A stretch of 5,842 nt of DNA, from assembly GCA_003520425.1 (NCBI GenBank), contig DOUU01000393.1, forward strand, positions 1 to 5,842. The letters are read 5' to 3'. A program made the position numbers and the translations under genes. Below are positions 1 to 5,842 of this stretch, piece by piece; within the stretch, counting starts at the first letter, position 1; the number at the start of each line of letters is the position of its first letter. Under the pieces are notes generated by a model that worked only from the letters and a program-made list of their open reading frames with translations, did no database searches and was not told where the DNA came from. This DNA comes from Deltaproteobacteria bacterium. Lineage in GTDB: Bacteria; Myxococcota_A; UBA9160.

Positions 1-438
1 GTGACCCGGTTGAAGCAGGCCGCAGAGCAGGTCGAGGAAGCTCGGCGCATCGCCGATGCCATCATCGACACCGTACGAGAGCCCCTTTTGGTACTGGACC
101 GCAACCTGCGTGTCGTCCGTCCGAACCGCTCATTTTGCCGAACCTTCCAGGTGCTGCCCACCAACATCGAGGGACAGCCTTTGTATGAACTTGGCCATGG
201 GCAGTGGAATATCCCCAAGCTGAAGGAGCTGCTCGAGCAGGTGCTGCCACAGAATCAGAACTTCGAAGACTTCGAGGTAGAGCACGACTTCCCGCAGATC
301 GGACATCGCCGGATGCTGCTCAACGCGCGCCGCGTTTTGCACGACGCAGGCGGCGAGCCCGCAATGATCCTTCTGGCGATTGAGGACGTGACGGACCATC
401 CCTCGCCCTCAGGACCTGCAGGCAGCGGCGCAGCATGA
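1..438 (+). CDS. PAS-domain protein, 3' end (resembles the C-terminal part of CheB/CheR fusion proteins); 5'-partial
   Basis: This is a cytosolic sensory PAS module. Residues 1-20 form a charged amphipathic helix of the signalling-helix type. Residues about 22-131 form one PAS fold, with the core signature REPLLVLDRNLRVV, an FRTFQV segment near 47-51, and FEDFEVEHDFP followed by MLLNARRV at 88-112; it closes with the usual LLAIEDVT ending at 131. From memory this FEDFEVEHDF/MLLNARR combination is typical of the PAS domain at the end of CheB-CheR methylesterase/methyltransferase fusions and of related kinases. The GTG at base 1 could be a start, but it sits at the window edge inside a helix that normally links domains, so the gene most likely begins upstream. 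No catalytic CheB or CheR part is in the window. After the PAS only 14 low-complexity residues (Pro/Ser/Gly/Ala) remain before the stop. The stop overlaps the start of the kinase gene by four bases. The PAS assignment is firm; the CheB/CheR origin is an inference. Confidence 0.8.
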   Translation: MTRLKQAAEQVEEARRIADAIIDTVREPLLVLDRNLRVVRPNRSFCRTFQVLPTNIEGQPLYELGHGQWNIPKLKELLEQVLPQNQNFEDFEVEHDFPQIGHRRMLLNARRVLHDAGGEPAMILLAIEDVTDHPSPSGPAGSGAA

Positions 439-2078
439 GCAACCGGATCCTGCCGTCAGCGCCCGCACCGCGGCCCGAGGCAGGAGAGCTTTCTCTCGAG
501 TCGCATGCGGTGAGGCTTGACAAGTTGACTCATGAAGAGGTGCTTGATCTCGTCCGTGAGCTGGAGCGTCATCAGCTCGAGCTCGAGGCACGGAACCTCG
601 AACTCGAAGAGGCGAAACTCGCGCTCGGCAAGTCGGTGGATGCCCTGGCCACGTCCGAGGAGCGATACCGCGAGCTCTACGAGGCCGCACCGATCGGCTA
701 CCTCACGCTCGAGACGGGAGGGCGTATCCAGGCGGCGAACCGCGCGGCGGCGACGCTTCTTGGCGTGGAGCAACCAAGTCTGCTCGCGCTCCCGCTCTCC
801 CGCTTCGTGACGCCCGAGTGTCAGGACGCATGGCATCACTATCGCCGGACGCTGTTGCGCGACGGCCACATGGAGAACGTGGACCTCGACCTCGAGCTAG
901 GCGGCGGAAGGAGGATGCACGTCCAGCTCGCCGGAATGGTCCTCCGCAACCGGGACGGCGATCCGATCGGCCTCGCAATTGCGATCCTCGATCTTACGGA
1001 GCGGCGGCGAGCGGAACGCGCGGTCCGCGAGAGCTCCCGGCGAATGCAGATCATGACCGATGCGCTCCCCGTGCTTGTTTCCTACGTCGACCGCGATGAG
1101 CGCTACCGCTTCGTGAGCTCGGGCTACGAGACGTGGTTCCATGAGTCTCCCGAGCGACTGCGCGGGCGTAGCGTGCGCGACGTCCTGGGCGAGCCCGGCT
1201 ACAACGCGATTCGCGACCACATCGATGCAGCGCTTTCTGGCAAGCAGACGCGCTTCGAGCAGGAGATGGTGTATCGGGATGGGACCAAACGGCAAGTGAG
1301 CATCTCCTACACACCCGACGTGGATGAAAGCGGGACCGTGCGAGGCTTTTTCGCAGTGGTGCAGGATCTCACGGAGCTCCGGCGGGCCGAGCGCGGGCTT
1401 CGCGCAGCGGCTGCGGAGGCGGCGCTCACGGAACAGCGCGAGCGGCGCAGGTTGGCGGCGGACCTGCATGACGATGTGGCCCAGCTCCTCTCGCTTGCTT
1501 CCGTGAAGCTCCGGGCAATCCAGGATGCGACCAGCGAATACGAGCGCGCGGGTCTGCTCGCGCAGCTTGCAGTCCTTGTCGGCGAATGCCGAGAGCACGT
1601 CACGTCGCTCTCCTTCCAGCTCAGCCCCCCTGTCCTCCATGACCTAGGCCTGCTGGCAGCCGCGCGGTGGCTTGCGGAAGATTTCAGGCGAAAGTACAAC
1701 CTGGCTGTAAACCTGCTGGCGACGACGCAAAGCCTCGGGTTCCTGGACGAACCGACCCGCGTGACGCTTTTCCGGGCTTTGCGCGAACTCCTCATCAACG
1801 TGGCCCGTCATTCTCAGACCCTTGAGGTTCGGGTTGAGATCGGGTGGGAGCACGATTGGGCCTCCATCAGGGTCGAAGACTCCGGCCTCGGATTTGACCC
1901 AAGTGCCAAACTCAAGGGCTTCGGCCTTGTGAGCCTCACCGAACGGGTCGAGCACATGGGCGGCAGCGTCCGAATCGAGTCCACTCCGGGCAAGGGGACG
2001 CAAGTGCTTGTTCGCATTCCAGCGCCGCAGAGCGCAACGCGCCCCGAGGAGGAGCAAGGCGCCGAGGCTGCGCGATGA
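435..2078 (+). CDS. Soluble two-PAS sensor histidine kinase, NarX/NreB-like (HisKA_3 + HATPase_c)
   Basis: This 547-residue kinase should sense a signal in the cytoplasm and phosphorylate the response regulator encoded next. No transmembrane segment or signal peptide is visible. Domains in order: a coiled-coil helix at about 30-75; PAS 1 at about 77-190, ending in LDLTERRRAE; PAS 2 at about 203-318, ending in QDLTELRRAE; a HisKA_3 dimerisation domain at about 333-400; and HATPase_c at about 440-529. The phosphoacceptor is His345 in DLHDDVAQ (CAT at 1467-1469). Asp346 and Gln350 complete the HDxxxQ motif, which in this family supports both kinase and phosphatase activity. The ATP-binding boxes look intact: N box with Asn455 and His459, G1 EDSGLGFD at 481-488, and G2 KGFGL at 494-498. 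The PAS ligand is unknown, and no haem- or flavin-binding motif is recognisable. The ATG start is chosen because it forms an ATGA overlap with the upstream stop; the nearest Shine-Dalgarno-like bases (CAGG at 419-422) are rather far away, so translation probably depends on coupling. Confidence 0.95.
   Translation: MSNRILPSAPAPRPEAGELSLESHAVRLDKLTHEEVLDLVRELERHQLELEARNLELEEAKLALGKSVDALATSEERYRELYEAAPIGYLTLETGGRIQAANRAAATLLGVEQPSLLALPLSRFVTPECQDAWHHYRRTLLRDGHMENVDLDLELGGGRRMHVQLAGMVLRNRDGDPIGLAIAILDLTERRRAERAVRESSRRMQIMTDALPVLVSYVDRDERYRFVSSGYETWFHESPERLRGRSVRDVLGEPGYNAIRDHIDAALSGKQTRFEQEMVYRDGTKRQVSISYTPDVDESGTVRGFFAVVQDLTELRRAERGLRAAAAEAALTEQRERRRLAADLHDDVAQLLSLASVKLRAIQDATSEYERAGLLAQLAVLVGECREHVTSLSFQLSPPVLHDLGLLAAARWLAEDFRRKYNLAVNLLATTQSLGFLDEPTRVTLFRALRELLINVARHSQTLEVRVEIGWEHDWASIRVEDSGLGFDPSAKLKGFGLVSLTERVEHMGGSVRIESTPGKGTQVLVRIPAPQSATRPEEEQGAEAAR
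2064..2067 (+). promoter_or_regulatory. Ribosome binding site of the response regulator gene
   Basis: GAGG lies 7 bases upstream of the ATG at 2075, inside the last codons of the kinase gene. A second purine-rich stretch (GAGGAGGAG, 2046-2054) lies further upstream. Together with the ATGA overlap it supports the chosen start and suggests that the regulator can be initiated independently as well as by coupling. Confidence 0.55.
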
Positions 2079-2725
2079 CGACGCGCGTACTGCTTGTTGA
2101 CGACCACCTGCTCATGCGGGAGGGCCTACGCGCGATCCTGGAGAGGGAACCCAGTCTCGCGGTCGTGGGTGAGGCTGCAAGCGGTCGTGATGCCGTCGTC
2201 CTCACACGCGCGCTCCGGCCTGATGTGGTGATCATGGATGTCGCCATGAAGGACCTGAACGGCATCGAAGCCACACGTCAGATCCGAGCCGAGAGGCCTG
2301 AGGCGAAGGTGGTAGCTCTTTCGAGCCACTCCGATCGCCGCTATGTCGCGGCGATCCTCGCGGCCGGTGCTTCGGGCTATGTACTCAAGGCGAACGCCTA
2401 CGACGAGCTGCGCCGAGCGGTGGACGCCGCGACCCAAGGCAAGAGCCATCTCTCTGCCGAGGTGGCCGGCGCAGTGATCGAGACGGCCCTCGCGGTCCGC
2501 CCGCCCGCCGGATCCGCCTACGGAACCTTGAGCGCCCGCGAGCGCGAGGTGCTCCAGCTCCTGGCCGAGGGACACACGTCCTCCGAGATCGGGGGGCATC
2601 TCCATCTGTCGACCTCTACCGTCGAGACCCACCGGCGCAACCTGATGGGCAAGCTTGGCATTCACAGCGTTGCGGAGCTTACGAAGTACGCAGTGCGCGA
2701 GGGTCTTACGTCCCTCGAACCCTGA
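2075..2725 (+). CDS. NarL/FixJ-family response regulator (REC + LuxR-type HTH)
   Basis: This 216-residue protein is a transcription factor and the evident partner of the kinase whose gene it overlaps by four bases. The receiver domain covers about 4-120: acidic pair Asp9/Asp10, phosphoacceptor Asp55 in VVIMDVAM, switch residue Ser83 in ALSSHSDRRY, and Lys105 in YVLKA. The LuxR/GerE helix-turn-helix covers about 149-212: LSAREREVLQLLAEG, then SSEIGGHLHLS, and the recognition helix STVETHRRNLMGKL. Its length is normal for the family. All catalytic residues are present, so it should be phosphorylation-controlled. One small oddity is Lys58 in the loop after Asp55 (MDVAMKDLNG), where many relatives have proline. 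Its target genes cannot be deduced; the adjacent efflux genes face the opposite way and their promoter is outside the window. The subfamily is certain, the exact orthologue is not, so no gene symbol is given. Confidence 0.96.
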   Translation: MTTRVLLVDDHLLMREGLRAILEREPSLAVVGEAASGRDAVVLTRALRPDVVIMDVAMKDLNGIEATRQIRAERPEAKVVALSSHSDRRYVAAILAAGASGYVLKANAYDELRRAVDAATQGKSHLSAEVAGAVIETALAVRPPAGSAYGTLSAREREVLQLLAEGHTSSEIGGHLHLSTSTVETHRRNLMGKLGIHSVAELTKYAVREGLTSLEP

Positions 2726-2730
2726 GGGAC
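2710..2730 (+). terminator. Candidate hairpin at the end of the regulator gene
   Basis: GTCCCTC (2710-2716) and GAGGGAC (2724-2730) are perfect 7-bp inverted repeats around a 7-base loop, spanning the stop codon of the response regulator. The position, at the end of an operon in a convergent gap, suits transcription termination. No T-run follows on the + strand (next bases are TCCCCGACC), so it is not a canonical intrinsic terminator. It could instead be an mRNA 3'-end stabiliser or chance in GC-rich DNA. Confidence 0.3.
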
Positions 2731-2785
2731 TCCCCGACCCGCGCTACCCCATCGTGCCGGCGGTGGAGCGGCTCTCCGCGCTCGA
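2726..2785. other. Short convergent intergenic gap
   Basis: These 60 very GC-rich bases separate the stop of the response regulator from the stop of the adaptor on the other strand. They hold the right half of the 2710-2730 hairpin and a weaker, imperfect inverted repeat at 2766-2783 (GCGG, loop CTCT, CCGC, with bulged flanking pairs). No promoter is expected or seen between two gene ends. Confidence 0.6.
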
Positions 2786-3928
2786 CTAGTCGCTTGCTTC
2801 GACCGGCTGCACGGGATCTCCGTCTCGCACCGCCTGCCCGAGATTGATCGCCACCCAATCGTTTTCCGAAATGCCCTGCGTGATTTCCACTTCACGGCCG
2901 TTGTCCAAGCCGAGCGTGACCGGCGCAAGGCGGATTCGGTTGTTCTCCACGATCGGCACGTACACCTTGCCATCGCGAAATACCAGCGCGTCATCGGGAA
3001 CCAGCGGCACACCTCCGCCCGACGAGACGTGCAGCTCCATGGTCGCGTACATGCCGGGGAAGAGCGCGGAATCTGAGTTCTCGAGATCCACTTCGACCCG
3101 CATCGTGCGGGTATCCGATGCCAGCGCCTCGGGGTGCCGGGTGACGGTTCCCCCAAATTTGCGCCCCGGATATTGGCTCGCAGTCACGACGGCTGGCGCC
3201 CCGTCTCGGATGTACGGCGCAAGATCCTGGGGGACATCCGCATAGACTCGGACTGGCTTCATGGTTGCAATGGCAAGAATCGGCGTGCTTCCGGCTGCTG
3301 GAGAGGTCGCCTGCGGGATGAGAGCGCCCGGGTCGAGGTAGCGCGCCGTGATGAGTCCATCCACAGGCGCGGTGATGATTTCATAGCGCTGGAGCGCCAG
3401 CAGCTGCTCGTAGTTCGCCTTGGCTTGAAGCATCTGGGCGTGAGAAGCATCTGCGGCCTGCCGCGCGACCGCGTCCTCCTTCACGAGCTTTTGGTAGCGG
3501 TCGTCGGTCACCCGCTGAAGCCAGTAGTTCGCACGCGCGTCGACCACTTGTTTGTCGAGCTCGGGCGATTCGAGCACCACCAGGACCTGCCCCTGGCGCA
3601 CCCGGTCCCCTTTGTCGACCCGGATCTCCTTGGCATAGCCGGCAATTTTCGCGTAGATCCCGGTCTCGATGAAGCCGTGGACGCTGGCCGGGAGCCGAAC
3701 CTCTTCGCTCTCCGGCGCGCGGCCGACCCGTCTCACGAGGACCCGCGGACCTTGCGACGCGCCGCGGGCCAGCGCTCCCCGTTCCGCCTCGATCGTGTGT
3801 GTGCGAAAAAGCAGCACTGCCGCGCTCACGGCAAACACGAGAAGTGCGGACACGATCCAGCGAAATCGCGACGCGCCACGATCCGGGCTGGGTTTCGGGG
3901 CTTGGTGTTCCGGGGAGCTCACGACCAT
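2786..3928 (-). CDS. RND efflux periplasmic adaptor (membrane fusion protein, HlyD/AcrA-like)
   Basis: This 380-residue adaptor should bridge the RND permease encoded just upstream to an outer-membrane channel. An N-terminal membrane anchor lies at about 24-41 (WIVSALLVFAVSAAVLLF). No lipobox cysteine is present, so it is anchored by the helix rather than by lipid. The barrel-sandwich (lipoyl) domain is split: first half about 86-122 (IYAKIAGYAKEIRVDKGDRV, then QVLVVLESPEL) and second half about 182-206 (ITAPVDGLITARYLDPGALI). Between them, 123-181 forms a short alpha-helical hairpin. A beta-barrel domain follows at about 222-300 (VRVYADVPQ, ending FPGMYATMELHV), then a membrane-proximal domain at about 305-376. 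The gene starts 17 bases after the permease stop. The ATG at 3928 has TAGG directly against it; a GTG two codons downstream (3920-3922) has AGGA at a 5-base spacing and may be the true start, giving 378 residues. The substrate is unknown. The family is certain. Confidence 0.94.
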   Translation of the reverse strand: MVVSSPEHQAPKPSPDRGASRFRWIVSALLVFAVSAAVLLFRTHTIEAERGALARGASQGPRVLVRRVGRAPESEEVRLPASVHGFIETGIYAKIAGYAKEIRVDKGDRVRQGQVLVVLESPELDKQVVDARANYWLQRVTDDRYQKLVKEDAVARQAADASHAQMLQAKANYEQLLALQRYEIITAPVDGLITARYLDPGALIPQATSPAAGSTPILAIATMKPVRVYADVPQDLAPYIRDGAPAVVTASQYPGRKFGGTVTRHPEALASDTRTMRVEVDLENSDSALFPGMYATMELHVSSGGGVPLVPDDALVFRDGKVYVPIVENNRIRLAPVTLGLDNGREVEITQGISENDWVAINLGQAVRDGDPVQPVEASD

Positions 3929-3945
3929 CCTAGCATCGCGCTCGC
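3923..3945 (-). promoter_or_regulatory. Permease-adaptor junction with start-deciding ribosome binding site
   Basis: Seventeen bases separate the permease stop (TGA, 3946-3948) from the adaptor ATG (3926-3928). The only Shine-Dalgarno-like bases read AGGA at 3931-3928 on the - strand. They overlap the ATG but stand 5 bases before the in-frame GTG at 3922-3920. This favours the GTG as initiator. The short gap indicates cotranscription. Confidence 0.4.
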
Positions 3946-5842
3946 TCAGACATGCGCCGAGGTTGCCGTCGCGATCTCCGCATCCCGCTCGCGCTTTCCC
4001 TTGAAACGGCCGCTAAAGAGCGAATAGACGGTCGGCACCACGAACAGGGTCATCACCGTCGCCAAGAGCAGCCCCCCGATCACCGCGCGACCGAGCGGAG
4101 CGTTCTGCTCCGCTCCTGCTCCGAGGCCGAGCGCCATCGGGAGCATCCCGAGGATCATCGCAAGCGCTGTCATGAGGATGGGCCGGAAGCGAATCCGGCC
4201 CGCCTCGAGTGCCGCGGCGACCGGGTCGTAGCCCTCCTCGCGCAGATCGTTCGCGAACGTGATGAGGAGATTGCTGTTGGCCACGCCGACGCCGACCGCC
4301 ATGATCGTCCCCATCAAGGATTCCACATTGATGGTCGTCCCTGTGAGAACGAGCATCCACAGAACGCCCGCAAGGGCGCCAGGCAGGGCCATCATGATGA
4401 TGAAAGGCTCAAGCCACGACTGGAAGTTCGCCACCATAAGCAGGTAGACGAGAATGATGGCGAGGACGATCCCGAGACCGAGCGTGGCAAAAGATTCGCG
4501 CATCGCCTCGACTTGGCCCCGAATGGTGATCTTCGTTCCGGGAGGAAGCTCTCCCAGCTTCCGAATCGCTGCCTGCACATCGGCCGTCGCGCCGCCGAGA
4601 TCCCGTCCCCTCACTGCGGTGTTGACGTCGATCACGCGCTGCACCGTGTAGTGAGCGATCACCCCGGGATCGAGCGAGTGGGTGATGGCGGCGACATTTC
4701 CAAGCAACTGCGGTGCCCTCCCCTGTCCCACGGGACCCGGCGTGCTGAGCGGTGTATTCGCGAGGGCACCCACCGAATCGACGAGGTGCTCGGGCGTTTG
4801 GGAAATGACCTGGTAGTTGACGCCGCTCTTGGGATCCAGCCAGAAGCTCGGCTGGATCAAGGTATTGCCGCTCAGCGACGTCAAAAGGCTTGAAGCCACC
4901 TGCTCTTCCGTAATCCCGAGCTCCAGGGCTTTCGCCCGGTCCACGTCCACTTTGAACGCCGGGTAGTCCAGGCGTTCCGCGATCCGCAGATCCGCAATCC
5001 CCGGAATGGTCGCCATCTCCTTCTTGAGTTCTGAGGCGAGCCGGTAGTCGGACTGGAGGTCGTTTCCGGAGATCTGGACGTCGATGGCGGCCGGGAGCCC
5101 GAAGTTCAGAACCTGCCCGATGATGTCTGCGGCCTGAAAGTAGGTCTCGACGTTGGGATAGTCCCGGTTTAGCCGATCTCGGATCGCATTCTCGTACCCT
5201 GCCGTGGAAGCGTGGTCCGCCTTGAGCTGGATCAGGATATCGGCGTCCTGAGGGCCGATGCTGTCGGTCTGATAGAAGGCCAGGTCGTAGGAGACCGGCA
5301 AGCCGATGTTGTCGCTGATCCCCTCGAGCTCCTTTTCCGGGACAGTCTCTCGGATGGTGCGCTCCACCTGATCCACAATCCACTCGGTCCTCTCGATCCG
5401 GGTGCCGGTGGGAGCTCGAAGATGCAGTCGCATCATGCCGGCATCGACCCTGGGGAAGAAGTCCTCGCCCACGACCGGCAGCAAGAGGACGGAGGATGCA
5501 ACCATCACCCCCACGCAGGTGAGCGCGAGGCCGCGGTTTCGCATGAACCTCTCAAGTGCGTCGTGATAGTGCTTGCGAGCCTGTTCGAAGCGGTGTTCGA
5601 ATCCGCGGAGGAATCGGCCCCAGATTCCCCTTCCCGGCGCTTCGTTGTGGCTTTCGGGGAGCATGTATCGAGCCATCGTCGTGACCAGCGTGCGCGAAAG
5701 AAGATACGAGGTCAGCATCGAGAAGACGACGGCGAGTGCCAACGGGGTGAAGAGGAACCGCGCCACGCCCGTCAGCAGCACGACCGGAAAAAAGACGATG
5801 CAGATGGAAAGCGTGCCCACGAGCGTTGGGGTCGCGATCTGC
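3946..5842 (-). CDS. RND efflux permease, C-terminal ~631 residues; 5'-partial
   Basis: This is a proton-driven inner-membrane exporter of the RND (AcrB-like) superfamily. The frame is open to the window edge: the seven codons before the GTG at 5820 read QIATPTL and join VGTLSICIVFFPVVLLTGVA, a conserved RND stretch, so that GTG is internal. Full RND pumps have about 1,040 residues, so roughly 400 N-terminal residues, including TM4 with its proton-relay aspartates, lie outside. Numbering from that GTG: TM5-6 at about 1-48, TM7 at 97-117, a large second periplasmic porter/docking region at 118-440 (starting EDFFPRVDAGMMRLHLRAPTGT), and TM8-12 at about 444-463, 471-492, 499-522, 546-567 and 575-602. 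RFRPILMTALAMILGMLPMA (544-563) is a further RND hallmark. The TM10 segment reads VGVGVANSNLLITFAND: the lysine of AcrB (Lys940) is replaced by Ala514, so this is not a close AcrB relative. The substrate cannot be predicted. The adaptor gene follows 17 bases downstream. Confidence 0.95.
   Translation of the reverse strand, partial: QIATPTLVGTLSICIVFFPVVLLTGVARFLFTPLALAVVFSMLTSYLLSRTLVTTMARYMLPESHNEAPGRGIWGRFLRGFEHRFEQARKHYHDALERFMRNRGLALTCVGVMVASSVLLLPVVGEDFFPRVDAGMMRLHLRAPTGTRIERTEWIVDQVERTIRETVPEKELEGISDNIGLPVSYDLAFYQTDSIGPQDADILIQLKADHASTAGYENAIRDRLNRDYPNVETYFQAADIIGQVLNFGLPAAIDVQISGNDLQSDYRLASELKKEMATIPGIADLRIAERLDYPAFKVDVDRAKALELGITEEQVASSLLTSLSGNTLIQPSFWLDPKSGVNYQVISQTPEHLVDSVGALANTPLSTPGPVGQGRAPQLLGNVAAITHSLDPGVIAHYTVQRVIDVNTAVRGRDLGGATADVQAAIRKLGELPPGTKITIRGQVEAMRESFATLGLGIVLAIILVYLLMVANFQSWLEPFIIMMALPGALAGVLWMLVLTGTTINVESLMGTIMAVGVGVANSNLLITFANDLREEGYDPVAAALEAGRIRFRPILMTALAMILGMLPMALGLGAGAEQNAPLGRAVIGGLLLATVMTLFVVPTVYSLFSGRFKGKRERDAEIATATSAHV

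Noticed and set aside
1..3. GTG at base 1 as the true start of the first gene
   Set aside because: No upstream sequence is available to show a ribosome binding site, and the codon sits in a linker helix that normally joins PAS domains to preceding domains. A 5'-truncated gene is more likely.
897..1640. Open frame of 247 codons on the - strand inside the kinase gene
   Set aside because: The kinase frame contains two PAS domains and the HisKA_3 domain over the same bases; the antisense product shows no family resemblance.
2727..2789. Short frame in the convergent gap reading like a gene tail (PDPRYPIVPAVERLSALD then stop) with almost all third positions G or C
   Set aside because: The gap is about 77% GC, so such a pattern in one of six frames over 20 codons is not surprising, and there is no upstream gene in this frame. 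A relic of a displaced gene is possible but unsupported.
3134..4027. Open frame of 297 codons on the + strand across the adaptor gene and the permease 3' end
   Set aside because: It lies opposite two well-supported genes, has no recognisable motif and no convincing ribosome binding site.
3952..4893. Long open frame on the + strand (313 codons) inside the permease gene
   Set aside because: It is antisense to a clear RND coding region. Its translation is rich in Arg, His, Asp and Glu without any recognisable domain, as expected of a shadow frame in GC-rich DNA.
4409..5383. Open frame of 324 codons on the - strand in another frame of the permease
   Set aside because: The permease frame carries conserved RND motifs throughout; this frame gives a low-complexity Arg/Gly-rich product.
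5818..5820. GTG at 5820 as the start of the permease
   Set aside because: The frame stays open to the window edge, and the residues before it (QIATPTL) continue the conserved RND segment, so the codon is an internal valine.
1..5842. CRISPR array, tRNA, rRNA, insertion sequence, attachment site or riboswitch
   Set aside because: No spaced direct repeats, cloverleaf-like sequence, transposase motif or terminal inverted repeats were seen by eye; nearly all bases are covered by the five genes.

Overview
The window comes from a GC-rich Gram-negative bacterium. The evidence for Gram-negative is an RND efflux pump with its periplasmic adaptor, which implies a two-membrane envelope. Codons strongly prefer G or C in the third position. 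The phylum cannot be fixed from this sequence. The NarX/NreB-style cytosolic PAS kinase, the PAS domain of the type found in CheB/CheR fusions, and the pump subtype suggest a soil or sediment proteobacterium, a former deltaproteobacterium or an acidobacterium, but that is inference.

Layout: two convergent gene groups meet in a 60-bp gap. On the + strand (1-2725) lie the 3' end of a PAS-domain protein that resembles the C-terminal part of CheB/CheR fusion proteins, a soluble two-PAS histidine kinase (HisKA_3 plus HATPase_c), and a NarL/FixJ response regulator with a LuxR-type HTH. Both junctions are 4-base ATGA overlaps, so the three genes are almost certainly one translationally coupled unit. 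On the - strand (5842 back to 2786) lie the C-terminal ~631 residues of an RND inner-membrane permease, then, after 17 bases, its membrane-fusion adaptor. The permease precedes the adaptor, the reverse of the common acrAB-like order. No outer-membrane channel gene is visible.

How the genes work together: the kinase should sense a cytosolic signal through its PAS domains, autophosphorylate on His345 and pass the phosphate to Asp55 of the regulator, which then binds DNA. The upstream PAS protein may feed a second input into the same pathway. The permease and adaptor should form a proton-driven export pump with a TolC-like channel encoded elsewhere. Whether the two-component system controls the pump cannot be told from the window, because the 5' ends and promoters of both groups lie outside it.

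Nothing here looks like an undescribed system. Almost all of the sequence is explained by five recognisable genes. The points most worth a second look are the coupling of a CheB/CheR-type PAS protein to a NarL-type pair, a pump that lacks the AcrB-type transmembrane lysine, and the inverted pump/adaptor order.
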